Assembly: GCF_026391055.1 (NCBI RefSeq)
Contig: NZ_JAPLET010000031.1
Span: 248,001 to 312,000 of the forward strand
From: Spirosoma sp.
GTDB lineage: Bacteria; Bacteroidota; Bacteroidia; Cytophagales; Spirosomataceae
Direction: 5' to 3'
DNA length: 64,000 nucleotides
Position 1 is the stretch's first letter, and the number at the start of each line of letters is the position of its first letter. A program made the translations under genes and the position numbers. Below, piece after piece: positions 8,094 to 16,235 of this stretch. Below the pieces are notes generated by a model, which saw only the letters and a program-made list of their open reading frames with translations, had not been told where the DNA came from and did no database searches.

Positions 8094-9362
8094 ATGAAAA
8101 AAGTGCTTCTATCCGCCTACGCCTGCATTCCCAATCAAGGTTCTGAAGAAGGAACTGGCTGGACGTACGCCACCACACTGAGCCTAAACGAACTGGAAGT
8201 TCACTGTCTGACTAAAAAAGACGGTAGAGCAGCTATCGACCCACTACTGGCCAACGGGTTCTTTCCAAATCTGATGGTTCACTACGTACTGCTGCCAAAG
8301 TGGGTCGACAAGTTCTGCAACTCCAACCTGATCGGCATGTATTTTCATTACCTCTACTGGCAGTGGAGCGCCATGAAGCTGGCTAAGCGGCTGGACCGGA
8401 TTCATCAGTTCGATCTGGTGCATCATGTCACCTACGGCAGCATTCAGTTGGGTAGCTTTATGTATAAACTGCGCAAGCCGTTCATTTTTGGCCCTGTTGG
8501 TGGCGGACAACGGGCACCCGAAAACATGAAGCGGTACTTCGGCCAGTACTGGTCGCGGGAGTGGATGCGCGACTGGGTAGGAACGATGCTCCAGTACGTC
8601 AATCCGGGTTTTTACAAATCCGTAGCCACCGCCGACCGGCTGGTTGTTACTAACATGGACACCTTTGCTCTGGCCCGGAAATTACGCCCCACCCGGCCCG
8701 TCGACCGTATTTGGGACGCCGGCCTTAGTCCGTCGTTCCTGCCGACCAAAGCAGTCGAACATTACCCCGGCAATCAACTGAAGTTACTCTGGACTGGCCG
8801 CATGCTACCCCGCAAAGCCCTTGAATTAACAATTCAGGCGCTCGGGAAAGTAGATCGGGCCATTCCTGTAACCCTCACCATTGTGGGCGGCAAAGGCGAA
8901 ATGGCCGAACAGGTGCCGCATTACCTCGACCAATACAACGTACGCGACCGGGTAAACTGGGTAGGCCACGTGTCCTATCAGGAAGTAAAGGAATTCTACG
9001 AGCAATCGGATGTATTCTTCTTCACGAGCCTGCGCGACTCCTGCCCGCATCAGTTGCTGGAAGCCATGGCTTATTCGCTGCCCGTTGTTACGCTGGATTT
9101 GCATGGCCAGGCCGAACTGGTGGACGATTCGACAGGTATCCGGGTGAAAGTCACCGACGAAGAGCAGGTTGTTGCTGAGCTGGCCCGCGCCATCGAGTGG
9201 ATGTACCATCACCCAACAGAGCGGCTGACCATGGGACAGGCGGGGTATGCCTTCGCACAGACGCAGGTCTGGGAAACCAAGATCAGAGTGTTTATCGACG
9301 AGATATACCCGTCCGTTCTCCCTAAACCAGTTACCTACGCTGCGGCTCTCAAACGAAGCTAG
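8094..9362 (+). CDS. glycosyltransferase family 4, copy 1 of a paralogous pair
   Basis: 422-residue GT-B enzyme. The N-terminus SAYACIPNQGSEEGTGW is the acceptor loop of this GT4 subgroup. The donor domain has WTGRMLPRKALEL near residue 225 and SCPHQLLEAMAYSLPVV, the E-x7-E type region. It is closely similar throughout to the protein at 12034-13296, including GMYFHYLYWQW, the FDLVHHV segment and LHGQAELVDDSTGIRV, so the two arose by duplication. The pair is separated by two oxidoreductase genes. Sugar specificity is unknown. Confidence 0.88.
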   Translation: MKKVLLSAYACIPNQGSEEGTGWTYATTLSLNELEVHCLTKKDGRAAIDPLLANGFFPNLMVHYVLLPKWVDKFCNSNLIGMYFHYLYWQWSAMKLAKRLDRIHQFDLVHHVTYGSIQLGSFMYKLRKPFIFGPVGGGQRAPENMKRYFGQYWSREWMRDWVGTMLQYVNPGFYKSVATADRLVVTNMDTFALARKLRPTRPVDRIWDAGLSPSFLPTKAVEHYPGNQLKLLWTGRMLPRKALELTIQALGKVDRAIPVTLTIVGGKGEMAEQVPHYLDQYNVRDRVNWVGHVSYQEVKEFYEQSDVFFFTSLRDSCPHQLLEAMAYSLPVVTLDLHGQAELVDDSTGIRVKVTDEEQVVAELARAIEWMYHHPTERLTMGQAGYAFAQTQVWETKIRVFIDEIYPSVLPKPVTYAAALKRS

Positions 9363-9416
9363 CCCATCTACCCGCACCAACCTTTCAGAACGTTACACAC
9401 GCAAACCCTTCTCATC

Positions 9417-10304
9417 ATGATAACCCTGGATCAACTATCCCCATTAGGCATTGGAACCAGTAGGGCAGCATCGCTGGGAAGCAGACTGGCAACGCACGAT
9501 TTTGTTGATCTCCTGCGCATTGCGTCTGAACGAGGCATTAACCTGATTGATACGGCCGACTTTTATGGCTCCGGCGATGCCGAGCGGCTCATCGCCCAGA
9601 GTGTAAACGCAACGGGACTTCCCTTTTTTGTGGTTACCAAAGCCGGGCTTCCGCGTGTGCATACACCGGGCTGGCTGTCGCCCCTGAACCAGATCGGCAA
9701 GAAGATTATCCAGCGTGTGGGGGCCAAAAAGAACTACACATCAGGCTACCTGATCGACAGCGTCCGCAAAAGCAACAAACGCCTGCGGGTCGATGCCGCC
9801 GATGCGCTGCTTCTGCACGAACCCGATTGGGCCGACATTGCCGATGCCGACAGTTGGGACGGGCTGGCGCAGATTCGGCAGCAGGGCCTGGCCCGGTACA
9901 CCGGCGTGTCGACCAACGATTACCGCGTGGTGGAAGAAGGCATCCGTAGTGGTCAGGTGCAACTGGTGCAAACGTCTGCCTGCTGGCAGGAGAACGGCAC
10001 ATCGTCTATTCTTGCCTTATGCCGGGCGCACCAGATTCCGGTGATTGCCAACCAAACACTGCGCCCTTTCCAGTCACTGAAAGAATCATTTTCAACAAGC
10101 GCCGATGCCATCCGTCAGTTAGATGGGCTGGCAGATATGTCATTGCCCCAGTTTTTGATTGCGTCGGTACTGGCGGAGAAGAAAGCCGACAGTGTCCTGT
10201 TCGGCACCAGCGATCCGTCGCACCTCCGGCACAATAGCAATGCACTGCGATACGTGGAGCCCCTGCGCCCCCATTTGTCGAGACTAAACCAACTCCTGTC
10301 ATGA
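9417..10304 (+). CDS. aldo/keto reductase family protein
   Basis: 295 residues, an (alpha/beta)8 barrel. The catalytic tetrad can be placed: Asp in NLIDTADFYGSG (about residue 45), Tyr in the same motif, Lys in FVVTKAGL and His in LLLHEPD. NADPH-dependent reduction of a sugar aldehyde or ketone, or the reverse oxidation, would be expected in the cytoplasm. It overlaps the following GMC-type oxidoreductase gene by ATGA, so the two are co-translated and may act in sequence on the same compound. Presence inside the glycan cluster suggests a sugar or its precursor as substrate. Confidence 0.85.
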   Translation: MITLDQLSPLGIGTSRAASLGSRLATHDFVDLLRIASERGINLIDTADFYGSGDAERLIAQSVNATGLPFFVVTKAGLPRVHTPGWLSPLNQIGKKIIQRVGAKKNYTSGYLIDSVRKSNKRLRVDAADALLLHEPDWADIADADSWDGLAQIRQQGLARYTGVSTNDYRVVEEGIRSGQVQLVQTSACWQENGTSSILALCRAHQIPVIANQTLRPFQSLKESFSTSADAIRQLDGLADMSLPQFLIASVLAEKKADSVLFGTSDPSHLRHNSNALRYVEPLRPHLSRLNQLLS

Positions 10305-11965
10305 TCGTTACCAAAAATACGTTCCCGCCAGGTCACACACTCGACGCTGATATCTGCATTATCGGTAGTGGTCCGGCGGCTATTTCAATGGCCCTCAGTT
10401 TCGACGGCTCTCCGCTTTCGGTCATTGTGCTCACGGGCGGCAGCTGGTCCGAAACCATCCCCAACCAGGATTTATACCGGGGCAGTGTTTCGCCAAGGGG
10501 CTCCCATGAACCCCTGGAAGAAAACCGTCGACGCCAGTTTGGCGGCACCTCGTCGGCCTGGGGCGGTCGCTGTATGCCCTTTGAGCCGGTCGATTTCAAG
10601 ACCCGGTCCTGGGTGCCTGATAGCGGATGGCCATTTGCCTACGCCGACCTGCATTCATACTACGAACAGGCGGCCGACCTGTGCCAGATTGGCCGTTTCG
10701 AGTTCAATGCTCAAAAGGCCTTTCCAGACAGCAGACAGGAAATTCTGAAAGGACTGGATTCCGATGAGCTGGTTTCCTATCCGCTGGAGCGCTGGAGTCC
10801 GCCCGTCCATTTCGGCAAAGCGTACCAGAAACAGCTGGAAAATAGCCCCAACATTCAAGTATTGCTTGATGCGCACGTCATTAGCCTGCAAACACAGGAA
10901 ACGACCGATAGTGTCAGCCATGTCGATGTGTCTATGACGGACAAGATGCTGTCTGTTCAGGCCCGGAAGTTTGTTCTGGCAACGGGCGGAATTGAAAATG
11001 CTCGTCTGTTGCTGGCCTCTACTAACGACCGCTTCCCCAACGGCCTCGGCAATCAGCACGATAATGTAGGCCGGTATTACATGGTACACATCAGCGGCAC
11101 CTATGCGGAACTGAAACTGCACGACAAGGAAAAACTCATGGCCGACTTCGAGCGGGATACCGGCGGTGTTTACTGCCGACGGCGCTGGTGGTTCCCTGAG
11201 CCGGTTCAGGCTAAAAACAAACTGCTGAATACCATCTTCTTTTTGTATCACCCAATTCAGAAGAACGGTCATCGGGATGTTCTGTTCTCCTCCCGGTTCA
11301 TTGCCAAATCGGTGCTGTCTATTCTGAATCAGCGCTCGTTTCATCGGTCAATGAACAAGGCTAAACAGTTGATGCCCGACCTCCGGGAGCATACTATCAA
11401 CATTGCCCGGAACGGCCTTATGGACGTGCCGGATCTGATCAGGCTCGGGCTGAAACGCATGGCGAAGCGCCGATTACCCTATTTGCTCCCTTCCAGGCGA
11501 AACGAATTTTGGGGGCTGTATTTTCAGGCGGAACAGTCGCCCAACCGAACCAGCCGGGTGCGCCTGTCTGACTCCCAGAAAGACTCATTTGGTATACCGA
11601 GGGCCGAAGTTCAGCTCGCCTTTCTGGAGGCCGACATTGAGTCGATTGTGAAAACACATGCCCTTTTTGTCAGGGCATTTATTGAGCAAGAACTGGGCGA
11701 AATACGGTACTCGGAGCCGGGTTTGCGGACCTACCTGCGCGAACGGATGCAAACGTTCAATTCAGCTTCGCACCACATCGGTACTACGCGCATGTCTGAC
11801 GACCCGCAAACGGGCGTGGTCGATAGAGATGCCAAAGTATACGGCTTAGACAACCTGTATGTGGCGGGGTCGTCGGTGTTTCCAACCGGTGGACACGCCA
11901 ACCCGACCCTCACCATTGTTGCACACGCTTTACAGTTAGCCAATTTCCTGAAAACCAAACCCTAA
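10301..11965 (+). CDS. GMC-type FAD-dependent oxidoreductase
   Basis: 554 residues. The N-terminal FAD-binding fold has ADICIIGSGPAAISMA (residues about 11-26), and GGTSSAWGGRC near residue 83 is the flavin-contacting loop. The C-terminal GMC domain ends with HHIGTTRMSDDPQTGVVD and AGSSVFPTGGHANPT, placing the His and Asn of the GMC active site near residue 530. GMC enzymes oxidise alcohols, often at sugar hydroxyls. No secretion signal is seen, so it should be cytoplasmic. It is coupled to the aldo/keto reductase and lies between the two paralogous GT4 genes. The substrate is unknown. Confidence 0.85.
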   Translation: MIVTKNTFPPGHTLDADICIIGSGPAAISMALSFDGSPLSVIVLTGGSWSETIPNQDLYRGSVSPRGSHEPLEENRRRQFGGTSSAWGGRCMPFEPVDFKTRSWVPDSGWPFAYADLHSYYEQAADLCQIGRFEFNAQKAFPDSRQEILKGLDSDELVSYPLERWSPPVHFGKAYQKQLENSPNIQVLLDAHVISLQTQETTDSVSHVDVSMTDKMLSVQARKFVLATGGIENARLLLASTNDRFPNGLGNQHDNVGRYYMVHISGTYAELKLHDKEKLMADFERDTGGVYCRRRWWFPEPVQAKNKLLNTIFFLYHPIQKNGHRDVLFSSRFIAKSVLSILNQRSFHRSMNKAKQLMPDLREHTINIARNGLMDVPDLIRLGLKRMAKRRLPYLLPSRRNEFWGLYFQAEQSPNRTSRVRLSDSQKDSFGIPRAEVQLAFLEADIESIVKTHALFVRAFIEQELGEIRYSEPGLRTYLRERMQTFNSASHHIGTTRMSDDPQTGVVDRDAKVYGLDNLYVAGSSVFPTGGHANPTLTIVAHALQLANFLKTKP

Positions 11966-12033
11966 CTCCAATATGATCCACTAGCCGTTGCCCTTTACCT
12001 TTTCAACAGTGCCTTTACTCCCTTACGAACGTT

Positions 12034-13296
12034 ATGAAAAAAGTACTTATCTCAGCTTATGCCTGCATTCCCGACCGAGGGTCGGAGGAGGGGAACGGCT
12101 GGTTCTACTCCTCGCTGGTTAGCCAGCAGGGGTATCAGGTATGGTGCCTGACCAGAGACATTGGCAAAGCCGAAATTGAACAGAAACTCCGACAGTGCGA
12201 CTACCCTAACCTGCATTTTGAATTCGTCACGCTGCCCCGCTGGGCCGACAAAGCTTACTCGTTCGGTCTGCTGGGTATGTATTTTCATTATCTCTACTGG
12301 CAATGGACAGCTTTACAATCGGCCCGGAGACTAACCCGGACGCACAAGTTCGATCTGGTGCATCATGTCAGTTATACCAGTCTGCAACTTGGCAGCTACC
12401 TCTATAAACTCGGCCTACCCTTTATCTACGGACCGGTTGGCGGTGGTCAGGAAGCCCCCACCAATATGCGCCACTATTTCAAATCATATTGGCTGAAAGA
12501 GAAAATGCGATCGTGGGTAAGTGACCTCATGCTCCATTTCAATCCCGGCTGTTACCAGTCGGTTCGCCGGGCCGACTACGTGCTGGCCTGGAATGAAGAT
12601 ACCCGCCGGATGATTGCCTCGATGGGCCGAACCCAGGGTGTTGAGAAAGAATTTGGGGGCGTTGGAGCCAGCTTTATCCCGTCGAAACCCATCCACCGCC
12701 CGGCTCATGATTCGCTGGAGCTGGTTTGGGTTGGGCGGCTGATGCCCCGTAAAGCACTTGAGCTTTCCCTGCACGGCATGAGCAAAGTGGACCCTCGGCT
12801 GCCCATCCACTTAACCATTGTCGGCGATGGCGAAATGGGGCAATATGTCTATGAATACATGGCGAAATACAACCTCGACAAACGGGTTACGTGGGTTGGC
12901 AAGGTAAACTATGAGCAGGTGAAGGAATACTACCGCCAGGCCGATGCCTTTCTGTTTACGAGCCTGCGCGACACCGGTCCCGCACAGTTAATGGAGGCCA
13001 TGGGCTACTCATTACCGGTGGTAACGCTGAATTTACACGGCCAGGCCGAACTGGTGGACGATTCGACGGGCATTCGAGTGCCCGTTACAGGCCCAGAAAC
13101 AGTGGCGCAGGGGTTAGCTGAAGCAATTACCTGGATGTATCATAATGAGCAGCAGCGAATTGATATGGGCTTTAATGCCTTTCAGTTTGCCCAACGACAA
13201 CGGTGGGAGTTAAAAGTTTCTCACCTCATCCGCAAATACTACACCACCCTGATGGGACAGGCCGCAAGCATGGTGATGGCCATAAACCAGGAGTAG
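12034..13296 (+). CDS. glycosyltransferase family 4, copy 2 of a paralogous pair
   Basis: 420 residues, close paralogue of the protein at 8094-9362: the same SAYACIPDRGSEEGNGW start, GMYFHYLYWQW segment, VGRLMPRKALELS and LHGQAELVDDSTGIRV. The donor-site region reads GPAQLMEAMGYSLPVV where copy 1 has CPHQLLEAMAYSLPVV. The differences around this site could reflect a changed donor or acceptor. It follows the GMC gene after a 68-base gap and precedes another GT4 gene by 24 bases. Confidence 0.88.
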   Translation: MKKVLISAYACIPDRGSEEGNGWFYSSLVSQQGYQVWCLTRDIGKAEIEQKLRQCDYPNLHFEFVTLPRWADKAYSFGLLGMYFHYLYWQWTALQSARRLTRTHKFDLVHHVSYTSLQLGSYLYKLGLPFIYGPVGGGQEAPTNMRHYFKSYWLKEKMRSWVSDLMLHFNPGCYQSVRRADYVLAWNEDTRRMIASMGRTQGVEKEFGGVGASFIPSKPIHRPAHDSLELVWVGRLMPRKALELSLHGMSKVDPRLPIHLTIVGDGEMGQYVYEYMAKYNLDKRVTWVGKVNYEQVKEYYRQADAFLFTSLRDTGPAQLMEAMGYSLPVVTLNLHGQAELVDDSTGIRVPVTGPETVAQGLAEAITWMYHNEQQRIDMGFNAFQFAQRQRWELKVSHLIRKYYTTLMGQAASMVMAINQE

Positions 13297-13320
13297 TTAA
13301 CCAATAACTCAACGACAATA

Positions 13321-14571
13321 ATGTACATCAGCATTCTGGGCTCTATTGCAACAAACGACCTGCTGACCGAAGCCGCCCGGCAACAACTCGGCTCGTACCC
13401 GAAAGGACAGCCGGGTGCTCCCTTGATCAGCAATCTTATTAACGAATACCTGTCACGGGGGTATAAGGTGCTGGCTATTACTATGGACGATCAGCTCTCG
13501 GACGATGAACCGCCGTTTGTGTATACAGAGCAATTACTGACGTATGTTATTGTTCCGAAACGCAAACATACCTTCCGTCCCAATGGCAAGCGCCCCGGCC
13601 GAACCGCCGACTTCTTTCGCTTTGAGCGGAACCAGATGGTGGCTGTGCTGAAGCAGTACAAACCCGATGTGGTACATGCCCACTGGACGTATGAGTACGC
13701 GCTGGCCGGACTGTCCTACAGCCCCAACACACTCATCACTATACACGACAATGCCCGGATAATATTCGGCTATGTCCGTACGCTGAATCGCTTTTTTCAT
13801 TTGCTTCTCGCCCGGTACGTGTTTCAGCGGGGCCACTGGTTTACAGCTGTATCGCCCTACATGGCCGGAACCGTACAGCAATGGATAACCGAGCCGGTAG
13901 CCGTAGTGCCGAACCCGGTACCGATGCCGAAAAAAAATCGAGGCTCAACCCCATCGAACGTACCTACGATCAGCATGGTGGTGAACGGCTGGGATGACCG
14001 AAAAAACAGCAAGAATGCCCTGCTGGCGTTTAAAGGTATTCAGCAGCGGCACCCGGATGCGGTCCTGTGGGCTTTTGGTACGGCTTTCGAACCCGGCGAA
14101 CATGCCGACGCTTTCTGCCGTGAACATCAGATTCCTAATGTGGTGCTGCATGGGTCAACACGTTACGCAGACGTACTCGACAAAGTGGCTCAGAGTACCG
14201 TTCTGCTGCATGCCTCCCTCGAAGAGTCGTTTGGCATGGTACTGGCTGAAGCCATGAGCTTTGGCGTGCCTGTTGTGGCCGGGAAAGACAGCGGGGCGGT
14301 GGCTTGGGTGGTGGAAGATGGTGGTTTGCTGGTCGACGTCACGAAGGTAGATGAGCTGGTGGAGGCCGTCGACAAACTCCTATCCGATCCGGTACTCTAC
14401 AAACGGTGCTCGGCCAATGCGGTCCGGGTTGTGCAAACGCGCTTCCCCATTGAGGAGGTTGCTGACCAGTACGTATCGCTTTACAAAAAGCACTGCATAA
14501 AACCGGAAACCGCCATCATAAGTGGTAAGCCCCGTCAGGAACTGAGCGTTGATCCGGCTTATAAAGGGTAA
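13321..14571 (+). CDS. glycosyltransferase family 4
   Basis: 416-residue GT-B protein. N-terminal acceptor region includes GQPGAPLISNLINEYLSRGY; the donor domain shows VVNGWDDRKNSKNALLAF near residue 219 and LEESFGMVLAEAMSFGVPVV, the conserved E-x7-E motif. Typical length for the family. Its last codons contain one copy of a 16-base sequence that recurs just past its stop (see repeat at 14524). It should add a sugar to the same glycan as its neighbours; specificity unknown. Confidence 0.87.
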   Translation: MYISILGSIATNDLLTEAARQQLGSYPKGQPGAPLISNLINEYLSRGYKVLAITMDDQLSDDEPPFVYTEQLLTYVIVPKRKHTFRPNGKRPGRTADFFRFERNQMVAVLKQYKPDVVHAHWTYEYALAGLSYSPNTLITIHDNARIIFGYVRTLNRFFHLLLARYVFQRGHWFTAVSPYMAGTVQQWITEPVAVVPNPVPMPKKNRGSTPSNVPTISMVVNGWDDRKNSKNALLAFKGIQQRHPDAVLWAFGTAFEPGEHADAFCREHQIPNVVLHGSTRYADVLDKVAQSTVLLHASLEESFGMVLAEAMSFGVPVVAGKDSGAVAWVVEDGGLLVDVTKVDELVEAVDKLLSDPVLYKRCSANAVRVVQTRFPIEEVADQYVSLYKKHCIKPETAIISGKPRQELSVDPAYKG

Positions 14572-14582
14572 GCCCCGTCAGG
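14524..14582 (+). repeat. 16-base direct repeat spanning the 3' end of a glycosyltransferase gene
   Basis: GGTAAGCCCCGTCAGG occurs at 14524-14539 and again at 14567-14582, 43 bases apart. The first copy codes for residues near the C-terminus of the GT4 protein, and the second straddles its TAA stop. This looks like a small local duplication that may have altered the C-terminal tail. Confidence 0.75.
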
Positions 14583-14618
14583 TCAGGCAAAAAAACACTG
14601 TCAAAACCCGTTACGAAG

Positions 14619-16202
14619 GTGAATCAGCGCAGGAAACAGATCATTTTATTGAGCATAGCCTTGCTGCTTATCTTCTCGATTAGCCTGATCGTCTCGTTGT
14701 TTTTCAAGGAGAAATGGCTGTGGATGGATGAAGTACTAAGCTATATCCTGATCTCAGACCCGTCTGTCGTGCATATGAATGATGCCCTGGTGAGTAACAT
14801 GGACCAGAATCCGCCCATTTTCCCAAACCTGTACTGGTGTATCGGACACGCCATCAGTCAGAACCCGCAGTTTTTACGGGCGGTTTCGGTATTGCTCTTT
14901 TCCGGTACACTTGCCCTATTTTACCGCTACACAACGGAGCTTATTGGCACACCGGTCAGAAACTTCCTGCTCATCAGCTTTATTGTTGCGTTCACTTACC
15001 TGAATCTGACACTATCGACCCAGATTCGCGGCTATTCGCTTTTTCTGCTTGTCAGCCTCGGTTATTTTATGGTATTACACAAGCTCATTGCCTCCCCCGA
15101 CCGGGCGCAGTTGCTGGTTGCCTTTTTCGTACTGGGGCTATTCCTTGTATTCACCCACAGTTTCGGGCTGTTTTACGCAGCAGCATCGGGTGCTTTTTTT
15201 GCCGGTTTATTCCTCTGGTCTAAAAACAAACGGTATGCCTATGTGGTGGCGGGCCATGTGGTAATTCTGGTCATCTGGCTCCTGCTCTGGTATCCCAGCT
15301 TTGCCATTCAAACCGAAGCAGGTAAGCCCCATTCGTGGATTCCGGTGCCCACGTTTTTCTCATTTTTTACGATTGTGGGCGAACTGGCTCCGTCACTTTC
15401 GGCCTCACTCGAACGGAAATCCGTCTTTCAGATTTTGCCCATTCTGCGGTTTGTACTCGTTGTGGGGCTATGGGCGTACATCGCCCTGCCGCGTTGGCGT
15501 ACTACCCGGTTTCAGTTTCTTGTACCGGACAGAGCGTTTACGTTTTACCTGCTGGCGGGTTTTCTGTACCTGGTTCCGGTAGGCATCGCTCTAGTCGTGT
15601 CTCTGTTTTTCAGGTCGGTGTTTATCAGCCGGTACTTATGGCCGAGTCATTTACTGGTCGTGTATCAATTGGTGTATGCCATTTACTTTTTTCTGGATCG
15701 CCGGTCGTTACAGCCGGGTCGTGTTGCGGTCCGGGTGAAGTTTCTGCCCCTGTACATGATCGCGCTGGCGGGATTTATCTTCTACCAGAACCGAAAAGTG
15801 AATGTCTTTCCCAGCGGGGTGCTGAGCTACTTGTCGCAGTTGAACAAAGAGTACCCCGTATTTGTCGAAACTGCCGATTACTTTCTGCCCATCTGGTTCC
15901 ACGACAAAACAACGAAGGTTCGGTACCTGCTGGACTGGGATACGGCCAAGCAGCCAAGTAATATCCTGAGCGCTACCGTGGAGCACAAGGTGCTGAAATC
16001 GGTACGGGAAAAGTATCAGGTCCAGGACATCATCCCAAGCCGGAACTTCACCCGGTCGGTGGTGCCGCACTTCTACGTGATCGATGAGAGCAGCAATTAT
16101 CAGATCGAACATTTCATCGAAACGGGCCGGGTTCAGGTCATCCGCGAATTACCCATTGCAATCGAAGGCCACCGCATTTTAGAATGTACGCTTCGGTCCT
16201 AA
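14619..16202 (+). CDS. GT-C membrane glycosyltransferase (ArnT/PMT-like, GT39/GT83 type)
   Basis: 527 residues with about ten to twelve hydrophobic segments and a C-terminal soluble part (residues about 400-527). The first periplasmic loop carries the acidic pair WMDEVLSYI (near residue 37), the D-E motif used by polyprenyl-phosphate-dependent GT-C enzymes for metal and catalysis. Such enzymes transfer a sugar from a polyprenyl phosphate on the periplasmic side, so it may decorate the finished polysaccharide or a protein. The start is GTG at 14619; no upstream ATG in frame lies between the previous stop and here. It is the last obvious glycan enzyme of the cluster. Confidence 0.78.
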   Translation: MNQRRKQIILLSIALLLIFSISLIVSLFFKEKWLWMDEVLSYILISDPSVVHMNDALVSNMDQNPPIFPNLYWCIGHAISQNPQFLRAVSVLLFSGTLALFYRYTTELIGTPVRNFLLISFIVAFTYLNLTLSTQIRGYSLFLLVSLGYFMVLHKLIASPDRAQLLVAFFVLGLFLVFTHSFGLFYAAASGAFFAGLFLWSKNKRYAYVVAGHVVILVIWLLLWYPSFAIQTEAGKPHSWIPVPTFFSFFTIVGELAPSLSASLERKSVFQILPILRFVLVVGLWAYIALPRWRTTRFQFLVPDRAFTFYLLAGFLYLVPVGIALVVSLFFRSVFISRYLWPSHLLVVYQLVYAIYFFLDRRSLQPGRVAVRVKFLPLYMIALAGFIFYQNRKVNVFPSGVLSYLSQLNKEYPVFVETADYFLPIWFHDKTTKVRYLLDWDTAKQPSNILSATVEHKVLKSVREKYQVQDIIPSRNFTRSVVPHFYVIDESSNYQIEHFIETGRVQVIRELPIAIEGHRILECTLRS

Positions 16203-16235
16203 ACAGTCATCATCTTACCCAACTAATAACCGGTT

